From the NCBI GenBank assembly GCA_948144175.1, contig CANXME010002160.1, forward strand, positions 1 through 64,000: 64,000 nt of DNA. Reading direction: 5' to 3'. The translations under genes and the position numbers were made by a program. This DNA is from Closterium sp. NIES-65 (lineage: Eukaryota > Streptophyta > Zygnematophyceae > Desmidiales > Closteriaceae). Below are positions 31,320-43,145 of this stretch, in pieces; position 1 is the stretch's first letter; every line of letters starts with the position of its first letter. The notes beneath the pieces are model-generated. The model had not been told where the DNA came from and searched no databases. It was given only the letters and a program-made list of their open reading frames with translations.

Positions 31320-32039
31320 TCAAAATAAGGAGCGGGAAGCACCCGAGTCAAGGGTGAAGGTGTGTAAGGCCTGAGCCGACGTAGTACCTGAGAGAGCAGA
31401 CTCACCTCCACCTGGGGCAGCAAACGCACTAGCACCTAGAGCAGCAGCCTCACCAGCACCTAGAGCAGCAGCCTCAATGCCCGGGTCAGGCGGAACACAC
31501 AGGTAATAGTCACCCTCAACACTATCAGACACAGCATACATGGCAGCAAGAATAGCATCATAATCAAGATCAAAGATAGCAACCCCCGCCCTAGACAGCT
31601 CTCCCCAGCGAGGGATCTCAGAGGCCTCAGGGAACTGGTGATGCCACGCGTCCGTCAGTCGGCCGAAGCAGCGCTGGGTGGAGTGCGGGCCCCCGCACTG
31701 CTCACCAGCGCGGTCGCCGGTACGGAGGACGTAGGTGCAGGGACCAGTACCCTCACCGCGCTGACGCGTAGCGTACCACTCACAAAGCTGCTGAGGGGAC
31801 AGGGTCTCACGACTGCGCTGCTGCTGCTGGCACGGACCACCACCGGACCCACTCCACTGCGCAGAGCCGCGACCAGCTCCACCGCTGCTGCCGCCGCCTC
31901 CGCCACCTCCGCCGCCTCCGCCACCTCCGCCGCCTCCGCCACCTCCGCCGCCTCCGCTCCCTCCGCCACCGCCGCCGCTTCCTCCGCCTCCACTGCTGCC
32001 ACTGACACCTCCATTCTCGCCACCACTTCGGCATAACAT
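31320..32039 (-). pseudogene. B3 gag C-terminal part and protease
   Basis: 239 codons open from 32039: poly-Gly, TRQRGEGTGPCTYVLRTGDRAGEQC (a Cys/His-poor nucleic-acid-binding region), FGRLTDAWHHQFPEASEIPRW, YDAILAAMYAVSDSVEGDYYLCVPPDPG and the protease FTLDSGAS. The TGA at 31320-31322 is shared with unit 1. The phase continues into 31160 (B3 integrase). Upstream gag was replaced by the C/B joint; the extra T at 32040-32041 puts it out of phase with the C integrase. Confidence 0.75.
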
Positions 32040-32104
32040 TTGTACGCGCTATGAACAGTACAAGCAGAAAGGACGAGCTCGCAGAGGAACCCAAGATGGA
32101 AGCT
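32026..32104 (+). repeat. Inverted C LTR fragment at the C/B joint, unit 2
   Basis: Twin of 25279-25356 with one extra T (AACATTTGTACG against AACATTGTACG), which breaks the fused frame present in unit 1. Confidence 0.8.
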
Positions 32105-34860
32105 CCCTGCTGCTGCTCTCCTCCCTCGGATCCAGCAGCTCCACTAGTGCTACCGCTAGTCTCCACACCATCACCTCCACCAGCAGGTGCCTCCTGCACC
32201 TTCTCTTTATCACCACCCTCTGCAGCTGCCTCCTCTCCCTCCTCCCACACACTAGGAGTCAGGTCCAGCTGCATGGTGATCTGCTCCATTTGCTGGGACA
32301 CCCTGGCCTCCGGCTGTTTCTCCCAGCTCCCATACATCATGCCCTCAACAAACTTCACATCCCTGCTGTCAAACAACACACCCTTGGAAGGTTCCCACAG
32401 CAGCCATCCCTTGCTCTCAGCAGCCAGCCCCAAATGCACACACCAGATTGCACTCGCCCCCAACTTACTGCGGTAGGTCTTGGGGACGTGGGCGACTGCC
32501 ATGCAACCGAACACCCTCAGCATGTCCACCGGTGGCTTCCTCCCAAGCCACCTCTCCAACGGCACCCACGAGTCATCCCCAACCTTTGTGAGTACCCTGT
32601 TTCTAGCGACGGTAGCGTGCCGAACAGCATGGGGCCACATCAAGTTGCCCAGCCCAGATTCTATGAGCAGCGCCCTAGCTGTCTCCAGAATTGTCCGGTT
32701 CGCCCGTTCTGCTACACCGTTGGACTGTGGGGTGTAAGCCGTGGTCAGCTCCCTCTGGATGCCCTGCTTCTTGAGCCAGGCCGTCATCTCAGCTCCAAGG
32801 AACTCACCACCCCGATCTGTCCTAATCCGCTTCACCACACACTCCGCTTGCTTCTCCACGAACGGCAGCCAATCGTCCCGAATCGTGGAGGCGGCGTGAT
32901 CTTTCTGCTTCAGCGGATACGCCCACATTAGCCTGCTCCAGTCATCCACTATGGTTAGGAAGTACCGCTCCCCCTTGTGCCCTTGCACCGGCAGCAGCCC
33001 CACCAAGTCCATGTGGACCAGCTCCAACGGCTTTTTGCTCCTGCCAGCCACACTATGGAAGGGGAAACGGGTGAACTTTGAAAGGAGGCAAATTTCACAG
33101 TTATCATCGGGTGGTTGTCCGTTCAGCTTCAAGCCCTTAACGGCTCCATCCTTCTCCAGCTGCTTCAGCAAAGGCATTGCCACATGCCCCAAACGTCGGT
33201 GTGCAGTTGCCCAATCTCTCACCCCAGATCTGGCCGACACTTTCATACCAACCCCTCCAACGGCGTTGCACTCCCCCTAGGATGCAGACCCCTCTCCAGC
33301 CTGCCCCCCACCGTGCCACGCCAGCGCCGGCAGCTGCCACATAGATCTGTACACGTCCTTGCTCTTGTGCAGATCCCAAAGCACCCGATTGCCCAGCTTC
33401 CCCTTATAAGTGCGTGCCCCATCCGTGCTAGTGCTCACCCCAAACTTGCCAAGCTTACGGAGGGAGATGAGGTTGGCCTTGAGTTCAGGAACAAGAAGAA
33501 CGTCGTGCAGCACCACCGGCTTGCCATCTGCTCCCTTAAACGCAGCTCGTCCCGCACCAGCCACCTTCAGCGCGTGTCCAGAGGCGGAGCACACCTCGCT
33601 GATCAGAGCAGCTCGTACGTCGTCCAGCAGGTCCTTGCGCGGCGTCATTGTCCAAGCAGCGCCTGTGTCCAACACCCAATAATCCAGGGGGTGCAGCTCT
33701 GCTCCAGCCTTAGCAGATGCGTCTCCTTGCTCCCCCTTGTCTCCCATATCAAAGAATTGGCCCGCGGTGCGCTCCTTCTTCTTTTCCGCACCGTCGTTGC
33801 CCTTCGGGTTGTTGTCGGACGAATCAGCGACCATGTTGGCGCCGTTTTTCTGGTTCCTCCGCGCGCCGCCATCCAGGTGACGATTCTGGGGGGTCCATCC
33901 ATCGGGTTTCTTATAGCACAAAAACCAGGGGTGCCCCTCCTTCTCACAATACCAGCAACTCCCTTTCATTTTGCCACCAGCACCCGACTTGCCCCCACGT
34001 CCAGATTTCGCACCGCGACCCCAACCGGTACCTCCTTGTTGGTCGTTGGAGTCGTCGTCTTTCTTTGCACCGCGTCCAGCACCACCGAAGCCACGTTCTT
34101 TGCCACGTCGGCTCCCTTGCATCCCGTAGCCGCTGCTGCCGTCGTCTCCACCCCTCAGTTGGCGGCGACGGAAGTCCTCCTCCAGAATCTTCGTCCGCAC
34201 CCACTCGAGCGTCCACAAGCTCTGGTTCTGCGGCAGGCTCAATCCGCTTGTGAATTGAAGCCACGATTCCGGCAGCAGCGAGAGCATCTTCAGGCACTTG
34301 GTCTGCTCCGGGTAGGTGATTCCCGCGGTCGCCAACTTCGCGTAGAGATCATGCATCTTGTCCAGGATAGGTTGCACCGGCTCTCCCTCGCTTAGGCGCA
34401 ACGCGGACAGCTCCCTCTCCATCATGAGCGTCGCAGCGACGGAGGTAGGGGCGTGCAGCTCCTTCAACACCGTCCACGCCTTCGGACCGCACTCAACCTC
34501 CGGCAGCAGGTGCATGACGTGGTGACGCTGGTTCAGCTCCAAACTCTGCGACATCAAGTAGTAGCCAGCCGAGGCGCGCTCGTCCCAATCTTCCTGAAGG
34601 GCGGGGTCACTCGGTCTAGGCTCCTCCCCAATCATTAGTTTCAGCAATCCGATCTGACGGAAATAAAGTTGCATTTTCCAGGCCCAATCATCATAGCCCT
34701 CACCATTGAACTTCTCGACGGTGAAGTTTTTCAGCACCTCCTTGATCAGCGAGCCTTGGCTTGTTCGCGCTCCCCTTGGCGCAGAAACACCAGAATCATG
34801 GCTGCCGCTACGATCTTGGGCTGAAGATTCACCAACTACCGCCGAGGTGTTCCCCGCCAT
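32105..34860 (-). pseudogene. C3 gag, protease and integrase, cut before RT
   Basis: The frame starts at the gag ATG 34860 (MAGNTSAVVGESS) and stays in phase to the GGEQQQG linker at 32105, about 918 codons. It carries the zinc knuckle CWYCEKEGHPWFLC, protease DTG and a complete integrase (HMDLVGLLPV, IRTDRGGEF, QSNGVAERANRT). One TAG at 33277-33279 (residue 528) replaces Gln just before the GAG-pre-integrase region. RT and RNase H are missing: the frame runs into the inverted LTR fragment and then B gag. The gag ATG follows the PBS and 5' LTR, so the 5' end is authentic. Confidence 0.85.
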
Positions 34861-34906
34861 AGCTACCTATATCGAGGATCACTATAACGCAGCTCTGATA
34901 CCAACT

Positions 34907-36000
34907 TGTTGGTGTAAGGGCCTAATAGACTCAAGCTATTAAGACTTTATCACACTTAAAACCTCTCCTCGGGGTCACCTCCAAGGGTCCTTGGGTGCCT
35001 GGTACAAGACCAGCCCCTATCCTCGGGTCCGAGTTTGTAGAGAGAGGGATCAAGAGGGACTTAGTCAAAACAGCAAGAGTACCTTGAACGTCGCGCAGCG
35101 TATCGTGCAGACCATCGATCGGATTAAGCTGAGAATTTACTAGATCGAAGCTCACTCTAAGAGCTTTAAAATAAGCCAAGTTGCCTCGCGAAAAGTTCTG
35201 CCATTACGAAGTTATGGCTCGGACAGCGTTAGCCTAGCGTTGGAGTGCTAGCGTACTAGCGTTGACTCGGGTAGCATTCCGCCATCGCACCGCGTAGAAA
35301 GGAAATTCCAGGAAGGGAGGAATTCGCTTGAATCAATTTCACTATATTCAGGTACAAACAGAGAAGGAATAAATAGCTCTAGCTAGCAAGGACCTTGGGA
35401 ATCAACCTGGGAACAACCAGGGATGATCCCAAATAATTCCAAGCAACAGAACCAACCTGGCTGGACAAAATAGCAGGTGGTAGGTTGGTGAACAACCTCT
35501 GGTTCTGTTTTTTCCAACCTGGGAAAACAACAACCAGGTTCAGGTCCTAAAAACAGAACCTGTTTTGTCTGTGCCCAACCAGCCAAATGCTGGTTCCGCT
35601 GCTTTCCCCTGGCCCTGTAGCATGCAGATACAGACAAACAACATCCAACCTTCACCTAAATTGTACCCCTATAGTGCCTGCCTTGCTACACTATAGTCAA
35701 CCAAACAAAACAGTACAATTTCGAGTTGGATAGAACTGAATCTGCGCAATCAAGTAAGCCGAACCACAAAGCTTCCATCTTGGGTTCCTTTGCGAGCTCG
35801 TCCTTTCTGCTTGTACTGTTCATAGCGCGTACAATGTTATGCCGAAGCGCACATTGTGCGAGTACCTACAAATGCTTCAAGCGAAAATTGCGAAAGCAAA
35901 CAAACACACGAACATACTAGTCACACGCAAATGCATTCGCACACGCATACTCGTACAAACAGACGGCAGGATGTCGTGCAATGTGAATTTGCACTCAACA
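34907..36000 (-). repeat. C3 5' LTR
   Basis: 1,094 bp, TGTTGG/CCAACA ends, read on the minus strand. The PBS TGGTATCAGAGC lies on the minus strand at about 34893-34904. The right flank (36001) is B leader sequence, so C3 was originally inserted in, or later joined to, a B leader. Confidence 0.9.
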
Positions 36001-36075
36001 TCAAAGGGGGGTGGGACGGTTGGGGGAGGTTGAGCGGAGGGTGCCGTCTTGTCATCCGCAGCCGTCTTGAGCTGG
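36001..36075 (+). repeat. 75-bp B leader fragment between C3 and C4
   Basis: TCAAAGGGGGGTGGGACGG...TCATCCGCAGC matches the B-derivative leader at about 46448-46512 (plus). It is the only DNA between the C3 LTR and the truncated gag of C4. Confidence 0.65.
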
Positions 36076-37018
36076 CGATCGCGGGAATCACCTACCCGGA
36101 GCAGACCAAGTGCCTGAAGATGCTCTCGCTGCTGCCGGAATCGTGGCTTCAATTCACGAGCGGATTGAGCCTGCCGCAGAACCAGAGCTTGTGGACACTC
36201 GAGTGGGTGCGGACGAAGATTCTGGAGGAGGACTTCCGTCGCCGCCAACTGAGGGGTGGAGACGACGGCAGCAGCGGCTACGGGATGCAAGGGAGCCGAC
36301 GTGGCAAAGGACATGGCTTCGGTGGTGCTGGACGCGGTGCAAAGAAAGACGACGACTCCAACGACCAACAAGGAGGTACCGGTTGGGGTCGCGGTGCGAA
36401 ATCTGGACGTGGGGGCAAGTCGGGTGCTGGTGGCAAAATGAAAGGGAGTTGCTGGTATTGTGAGAAGGAAGGGCACCCCTGGTTTTTGTGCTATAAGAAA
36501 CCCGATGGATGGACCCCCCTGAATCGTCACCAGGATGGCGGCGCGCGGAGGAACCAGAAAAACGGCGCCAACATGGTCGCTGATTCGTCCGACAACAACC
36601 CGAAGGGCAACGGCGGTGCGGAGAAGAAGGAGCGCACTGCGGGCCAATTCTTCCATGTGGGAGACAAGGGGGAGCAAGGAGACGCCTCTGCCAAGGTTGG
36701 AGCAGAGCTGCACCCCCTGGATTATTGGGTGTTGGACACGGGCGCTGCTTGGACGATGACGCCGCGAAAAGACCTGCTGGACGACGTACGAGCTGCTCCG
36801 ATCAACGAGGTGTGCTCCGCCTCTAGACACGCGCTGAAGGTGGCTGGTGCGGGACGAGCTGCATTGAAGGGAGCGGATGGCAAGCCGGTGGTGCTGCACG
36901 ACGTTCTTCTTGTTCCTGATCTCAAGGCCAACCTCATCTCCCTCCGTAAACTTGGCAAGTCTGGGGTGAGCACTAGCACGAATGGGGCACGCACTTACAA
37001 GGGCAGCTGGGCAATCGG
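36076..37018 (+). pseudogene. C4 gag C-terminus and protease, frameshifted
   Basis: Open in phase with an upstream frame from 35856. It has the second half of gag, the knuckle CWYCEKEGHPWFLC and protease WVLDTGAAWTMTP. Compared with C1, one base is lost near 37001 (TACAAGGGCAGCTGG against TATAAGGGGAAGCTGG), which ends this frame at 37160 in a false tail. The rest of pol is open in the next frame. Confidence 0.85.
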
Positions 37019-40000
37019 GTGCTTTGGGATCTGCACGAGAATACGGACGTGTACAGATCCATGTGGCAGCTGCCGGCGCTGGCATGGCACGGTGGGGGGC
37101 AGGCTGGAGAGGGGTCTGCATCCCAGGGGGAATGCAATGCCGTTGGAGGGGTTGGTGTGAAAGTATCGGCCAGATCTGGGGAGACGGATCGGGCAACTGC
37201 ACACCGACGTTTGGGGCATGTGGCAATGCCTTTGCTGAAGGAGCTGGAGAAGGGTGGAGCCGTTAAGGGCTTGAAGCTGAACGGACAACCACCCGATGAT
37301 AACTGTGAAATTTGCCTCCTTTCAAAGTTCACCCGTTTCCCCTTCCATAGTGTGGCCGGCAGGAGCAAAAAGCCGTTGGAGCTGGTCCACATGGACTTGG
37401 TGGGGCCACTGCCGGTGCAAGGGCACAAGGGGGAGCGGTACTTCCTAACCATAGTGGATGACTGGAGCAGGCTAATGTGGGCGTATCCGCTGAAGCAGAA
37501 AGATCACGCCGCCTCCACGATTCGGGACGATTGGCTGCCGTTCGTGGAGAAGCAAGCGGAGTGTGTGGTGAAGCGGATTAGGAAAGATCGGGGTGGTGAG
37601 TTCCTTGGAGCTGAGATGACGGCCTGGCTCAAGAAGCAGGGCATCCAGAGGGAGCTGACCACGGCTTACACCCCACAGTCTAACGGTGTAGCAGAAGGGG
37701 CGAACCGGACAATTCTGAAAACAGCTAGGGCGCTGCTCATAGAATCTGGGCTGGGCAACTTGATGTGGCCCCATGCTGTTCGGCACGCTACCGTCGCTAG
37801 GAACAGGGTACTCACAAAGGTTGGGGATGACTCGTGGGTGCCGTTGGAGAGGTGGTTTGGGAGGAAGCCGCCGGTGGACATGCTGAGGGTGTTCGGTTGC
37901 ATGGCAGTCGCCCACGTCCCCAAGACCTACCGCAGTAAGTTGGGGGCGAGTGCAATCTGGTGTGTGCATTTGGGGCTGGCTGCTGAGAGCAAGGGATGGC
38001 TGCTGTGGGAACCTTCCAAGGGTGTGTTGTTTGACAGCAGGGATGTGAAGTTTGTTGAGGGCATGATGTATGGGAGCTGGGAGAAACAGCCGGAGGCCAG
38101 GGTGTCCCAGCAGATGGAGCAGATCACCATGCAGCTGGACCTGACTCCTAGTGTGTGGGAGGAGGGAGAGGAGGCAGCTGCAGAGGGTGGTGATAAAGAG
38201 AAGGTGCAGGAGGCACCTGCTGGTGGAGGTGATGGTGTGGAGACTAGCGGTAGCACTAGTGGAGCTGCTGGATACGAGGGAGGAGAGCAGCAGCAGGGAA
38301 AAACTAAGAAGCCGAAGGGTGTCGTTATGAAGGGATGGGAGACACCCGTCTCCAGGCCAGGACGTACCCGTATGGCTACTAAGAAGCTGACTGCAGGAGC
38401 TGATGTAGCTGAGCAGCAGCTTGGGACCGAGGAGGCATTGCTGATTCTACCGCATGGCTATGATCCGGATGAGGAGGATGAACCTGCGTACTGTTTTCTT
38501 GCCCCTGCACCAGAGGAACCAGCTAGCATGGAGGAGGCATTAGCTGGACCAAATAGGGAGAAGTGGCTGATTTCCAGGGATGCTGAGTACCAGAGCCTGC
38601 TAGAGAATGGGACATGGGAGCCGGTGGTGCTGCCTGAGGGGAAGAAAGCTGTACAGTGCAAGTGGTTGCCAAGGATCAAGACCGATGACAAGGGACAGGT
38701 CACCATCTACAAGAGTAGGCTGGTGGCTAAGGGGTTTATGCAGAAGGAGAAGCGGGACTTCAATGAGATCTTTGCTCCCACTGCCAAACCCCCTACCCTC
38801 CGTGTCTTGTTGGCAGATGCAACCGTTAGTGGGAAATTCATCATTCAGATGGATATATCAACGGCATTCCTCAATGGGATTTTAGAGGAGGATGTGTACA
38901 TGACGCAGCCACCTGGGTATGAGGATGGTACGGGCAGGGTGTGCAAGCTGAAAAAGTCCATCTACGGCTTGAAGCAGGCGCCACGCTGCTGGTACCAGAA
39001 GTTGGCAGCTGTTTTAGAGGAGATGGGATTCAGGACCAGCAGCTGTGATGAGAGCCTCTTTCTCAAGGGGGAGGGGGAGAAGCTGGTGCTGTTTCTGGTC
39101 TATGTGGACGACATTCTTCTCTTTAGCAGCAGCATGAAGGAGATCCAGAAGGTGCAGCAGCAGCTGATGGAGAACTTCAAGTGCAAGAACCTTGGGGAGG
39201 TAAAGTACTACCTCGGGATGCACGTGGAGAGGGATCTGGATCACAGGTGGTTGAAGCTGCACCAGGAGAAGTTCATCAAGGAGCTTGGGGAGAAGTACGG
39301 AATTGAGAATGAGCGCAAGGTTGCAACTCCCCTGCCAGCAGAATTCAAGCTTGTGAAAGCCGCAGAGGATGAAAGGGTTGAAGCCGAGGAGCATCAGCAA
39401 TTTCAGTCCTTGGTGGGCAGCCTCTTGTATGCAGCAGTTCACACGAGGCCCGACATCTCTTTCTCGGTTGGGCAGCTGGCTAGGGTGGTGCAGAATCCAT
39501 CAGAGGAGCAGGTGGATGCAGCTGAGCGTGTGGTGAAGTATCTAAACTCTTACCCAAGCATTGGAGTTCAATACTCCGCATCTGCACAGGTGAAGCAGAA
39601 AGGGGTTGAGGTGCTGAAAGAGAAGGGGGAGAGGCTTGGAGAAGGCAAGCTCTTTCTCACTTGCTTTACTGATGCTACGTGGGCCTCTGAGAAAGAGGAT
39701 TCCTCATCTGTGGGAGGATACATCTGCGTAGTTGGAGGAGGACCGGTTAGTTGGAGGTCAAAGAAGCAGACGGAGACAGCACTCTCTTCCGTGGAGTCAG
39801 AGGACATGGCAATGTTTCATGGGGTGAAGGAGGTGATTTGGCTGAGGAGGCTGTTGGAGGAGATTGGCCAGGAGCAAAAGGTTGCTACGCCTCTGTTTTG
39901 TGATAGCAAGGGAGCTCTTGGGATGGCCAGGAACGCTGTGCTTCATGGGCTCAATAAGCACATGCGTATCAAGTGGCACTGGCTGCGTAAGGAGGTGAAG

Positions 40001-40123
40001 AGGGGGACGGTGAATCCGATCTACATCAAGACTCACCAGCAGCCAGCAGACTTCCTCACCAAGAGGCTTGCGGATGAGCCTCATTGGCGTTGTGTGCGCA
40101 TGAGTGGAATGAGCATGAACTAG
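37019..40123 (+). CDS. C4 integrase, RT and RNase H (1,034 codons open)
   Basis: The frame is open from VLWDLHE to the natural TAG at 40121; 37019 is a GTG just after the frameshift, not a real start, and the first ATG is in MWQLPALAW. GAG-pre-integrase RRLGHVAMPLL, integrase HMDLVGPLPV, IRKDRGGEF and NGVAEGANRT (D, D, E kept, but T-to-K and R-to-G changes beside them), RT with MDISTAFLNGI and FLVYVDDILLFSS, RNase H with TDATWASEKE, CDSKGALGMARN and KHMRIKWHWLRKEV. ESEDMAMFH differs from ESEYMAMFH in other copies. The longest intact pol stretch on the plus strand; it needs the upstream frame to be made as a polyprotein. Confidence 0.85.
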   Translation: MLWDLHENTDVYRSMWQLPALAWHGGGQAGEGSASQGECNAVGGVGVKVSARSGETDRATAHRRLGHVAMPLLKELEKGGAVKGLKLNGQPPDDNCEICLLSKFTRFPFHSVAGRSKKPLELVHMDLVGPLPVQGHKGERYFLTIVDDWSRLMWAYPLKQKDHAASTIRDDWLPFVEKQAECVVKRIRKDRGGEFLGAEMTAWLKKQGIQRELTTAYTPQSNGVAEGANRTILKTARALLIESGLGNLMWPHAVRHATVARNRVLTKVGDDSWVPLERWFGRKPPVDMLRVFGCMAVAHVPKTYRSKLGASAIWCVHLGLAAESKGWLLWEPSKGVLFDSRDVKFVEGMMYGSWEKQPEARVSQQMEQITMQLDLTPSVWEEGEEAAAEGGDKEKVQEAPAGGGDGVETSGSTSGAAGYEGGEQQQGKTKKPKGVVMKGWETPVSRPGRTRMATKKLTAGADVAEQQLGTEEALLILPHGYDPDEEDEPAYCFLAPAPEEPASMEEALAGPNREKWLISRDAEYQSLLENGTWEPVVLPEGKKAVQCKWLPRIKTDDKGQVTIYKSRLVAKGFMQKEKRDFNEIFAPTAKPPTLRVLLADATVSGKFIIQMDISTAFLNGILEEDVYMTQPPGYEDGTGRVCKLKKSIYGLKQAPRCWYQKLAAVLEEMGFRTSSCDESLFLKGEGEKLVLFLVYVDDILLFSSSMKEIQKVQQQLMENFKCKNLGEVKYYLGMHVERDLDHRWLKLHQEKFIKELGEKYGIENERKVATPLPAEFKLVKAAEDERVEAEEHQQFQSLVGSLLYAAVHTRPDISFSVGQLARVVQNPSEEQVDAAERVVKYLNSYPSIGVQYSASAQVKQKGVEVLKEKGERLGEGKLFLTCFTDATWASEKEDSSSVGGYICVVGGGPVSWRSKKQTETALSSVESEDMAMFHGVKEVIWLRRLLEEIGQEQKVATPLFCDSKGALGMARNAVLHGLNKHMRIKWHWLRKEVKRGTVNPIYIKTHQQPADFLTKRLADEPHWRCVRMSGMSMN

Positions 40124-40165
40124 TATGGAATGATGGGGATGCAGCCGGCAGGCTGAGGGGGAGTG

Positions 40166-41256
40166 TGTTGGGTGCAAATTCACATTGCACGACATCCTGC
40201 CGTCTGTTTGTACGAGTATGCGTGTGCGAATGCATTTGCGTGTGAATGGTATGTTCGTGTGTTTGTTTGCTTTCGTAATTTTCGCTTGAAGCATTTGCAG
40301 GTACTCGCACAATGTGCGCTTCGGCATTACATTGTATGCGCTATGAACAGTACAAGCAGAAAGGACGAGCTCGCAAAGGAACCCAAGATGGAAGCTTTGT
40401 GGTTCGGCTTACTTGATTGCGCAGATTCTGTTTTATCCAAATCGAAATTGTACTGTTTTGTTTGGTTGACTATAGTGTAGCAGGGAAGGCACTATAGGGG
40501 TACAATTTAGGTGAAGGTTGGATGTTGTTTGTCTGTATCTGCATGCTACAGGGCCAGGGGAAACCAGCGGAACCACCATTTGGCTGGTTGGGCAAAGACA
40601 AAACAGGTTCTGTTTTTAGGACCTGAACCTGGTTGTTTTCCTAGGTTGGAAAAACAGAACCAGAGGTTGTTCACCAACCTACCACCTGCTATTTTGTCCA
40701 GCCAGGTTGGTTCTGTTGCTTGGAATTATTTGGGATCATCCCTGGTTGTTCCCAGGTTGATTCCCAAGGTCCTTGCTAGCTAGAGCTATTTATTCCTTCT
40801 CTGTTTGTACCTGAATATAGTGAAATTGATTCAAGCGAATTCCTCCCTTCCTGGAATTTCATTTTCTACGCGGTGCGACGGCGGAATGCTACCCGAGTCA
40901 ACGCTAGTACGCTAGCACTCCAACGCTAGGCTAACGCTGTCCGAGCCATAACTTCGTAATGGCAAAACTTTTCGCGATGCAACTTGGCTTATTTTAAAGC
41001 TCTTAGAGTGAGCTTCGATATAGTAAATTCTCAGCTTAATCCGATCTACGATCTGCACGATACGCTGCGCGACGTTCAAGGTACTCTTGCTGTTTTGACT
41101 AAGTCCCTCTTGATCCCTCTCTCTACAAACTCGGACCCGAGGATAGGGGCTGGTCTAGTACCAGGCACCCAAGGACCCTTGGAGGTGACCCCGAGGAGAG
41201 GTTTTAAGTTTGATAAAGTCTTAATAGCTTGAGTTTATTAGGCCCTTACACCAACA
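40166..41256 (+). repeat. C4 3' LTR
   Basis: 1,091 bp, TGTTGGGTGC ... CACCAACA, after the purine tract GGCTGAGGGGGAG. It abuts C5 (minus) at AAAGTACCGCT. Confidence 0.9.
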
Positions 41257-43145
41257 AAAGTACCGCTCCCCCTTGTGCCCCTGAACCGGCAGCGGCCCCA
41301 CCAAGTCCATTTGGACCAGCTCCAATGGCTTCTTGCTCCTGCCAGCCACACAATGGAAGGGGAAACGGGTAAACTTTGAGAGCAAACAGATTTCACAATT
41401 CTCATCAGGTGGCTGTCCGTTCAGCTTCAGACCCTTTAAGGCTCCATCTTTCTCCAACTGCTTCAACAAGGGCATAGCCACATGCCCCAAGCGTCGGTGT
41501 ACCGTTGCCCAATCCGTCTCCCCAGATCTGGCCGACACTTTCACACCAACCCCTCCAACGGCGTTGCACTCCCCCTGGGATTCAGCCTGCCCCCCACCAT
41601 GCCACGCCAACGCCGCCAGCTACCACATAGATCTGTACACGTCCGTACTCTCGTGCAGATCCCAAAGCACCCGATTGCCCAGCTGCCCCTTGTAAGTGCG
41701 TGCCCCATCCGTGTTAGTGCTCACCCCAGACTTGCCAAGCTTACGGAGGGAGATGAGGTTGGCCTTGAGTTCAGGAACAAGGAGAACGTCGTGCAGCACC
41801 ACCGGCTTGCCATCCACTCCCTTAAACACAGCTCGTTCCGCACCAGCCACCTTCAGCACGTGTCCAGAGGCGTAGCACACCTCGCTGATCGGTGCAGCTC
41901 GTATGTGGTCCAGCAGGTCTTTTCGCGGCGTCATCGTCCAAGCAGCGCCCGTGTCCAACACCCAATAATCTAGGAGGTGCAGCTCTGCTCCAACCTTGGC
42001 AGAGGCGTCTCCTAGCTCCCCCTGCTCTCCAATATGGAAGAACTGGCCCGCGGTGCGCTCCTTCTTCTTTTCCGCACCGCCGTTGCTCTTCGGGTTGTTG
42101 TTGGACGAATCGGCAACCATGCTCGCGCCGTTTTTCTGGTTCCTCCGCGCGCCGCCATCCTGGCGACGATTCTGGGGTGTCCATCCATCGGGTTTCTTAT
42201 AGCACAAAAACCAGGGGTGCCCCTCCTTCTCACAATACCAGCAACTCCCTTTCATTTTGCCACCAGCACCCGACTTGCCCCCACGTCCAGATTTCGCACC
42301 GCGACCCCAACCGGTACCTCCTTGTTGGTCGTTGGAATCGTCGTCCTTCTTTGCACCGCGTCCAGCACCACCGAAGCCACGTCTCTGCCACGTCGGCTCC
42401 CTTGCATTCCGTAGCCGCTGCTGTCGTCGACTCTACCCCTCAGTTGACGGCGACGGAAGTCCTCCTCTAAAATCTTTGTCCGCACCCACTCGAGTGTCCA
42501 CGAGCTCTGGTTCTGCGGCAGGCTCAATCCGCTCGTGAATTGAAGCCACGATTCCGGCAGCAGCGAGAGCATCTTCAGGCACTTGGTCTGCTCCGGGTAA
42601 GTGATTCCCGCGGTCGCGAACTTCGCGTAGAGGTCGCGCAATTTGTTCAGGACAGGTTGCACCGGCTCTCCCTCGCTCAGGCGCAACGCGCACAGCTCCC
42701 TCTTCAGCATCAATGTTGCAACAACGGAGGTCGGGGCGTGCAGCTCCTTCAACACGGTCCACGCCTTCGGACCGCACTCAACCTCCGGCAGCAGGTGCAT
42801 GACGTGGTGACGCTGGTTCAGCTCCAAACTCTGCGACTTCAAATAGTAGCCAGCCGAGGAGTGCTCGTCCCAATCTTCCAGCAGCACGGGGTCACTCGGT
42901 CTAGGCTCCTCCCCAATCATTAGTTTCAGCAATCCAATCTGACGGTAATAGAGTTGCATTTTCCAGGCCCAATCATCATAGCCCTCACCATTGAACTTCT
43001 CGACGGTGAAAATTTTCAGCACCTCCTTGACCAGCGAGCCCTGGTTTGTTCGCGCTCCCCTTGGCGCTGAAACACCAGAATCATGGCTGCCGCTACGATC
43101 TTGGGCTGAAGATTCACCAGCTCCAGTCGAGGTGTTGCCCGCCAT
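41257..43145 (-). pseudogene. C5 gag, protease and integrase start
   Basis: Gag starts at 43145 (MAGNTSTGAGESS). The frame shifts near 42382 in the Gly/Arg-rich region (CGTCTCTGCC against CGTTCTTTGCC), resumes at 42255 with the knuckle CWYCEKEGHPWFLC and protease WVLDTGAAWT, and meets a TAG at 41620-41622 where other copies have Gln (MWQLPALAW). GAG-pre-integrase and the first integrase motif (VQMDLVGPLP) follow in phase. No RT. Confidence 0.85.

Larger units (their letters stand above)
28128..34746. repeat. Tandem duplication, unit 2 (6.6 kb)
   Basis: Second copy of 21382-27997. Unlike unit 1 it continues without a break into the true 5' end of the C element (gag start at 34860 and LTR 34907-36000), so unit 2 preserves the ancestral right side. 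Confidence 0.92.
36076..41256 (+). mobile_element. Copia element C4, 5' truncated
   Basis: It begins in gag at IAGITYPEQTKCLKM (residue 180 of the C polyprotein), has protease, integrase, RT and RNase H, a purine tract and a complete 3' LTR at 40166-41256. The 5' LTR and first 180 gag residues are absent. The right flank is another C copy in inverse orientation, so no target-site duplication can be tested. Confidence 0.9.
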
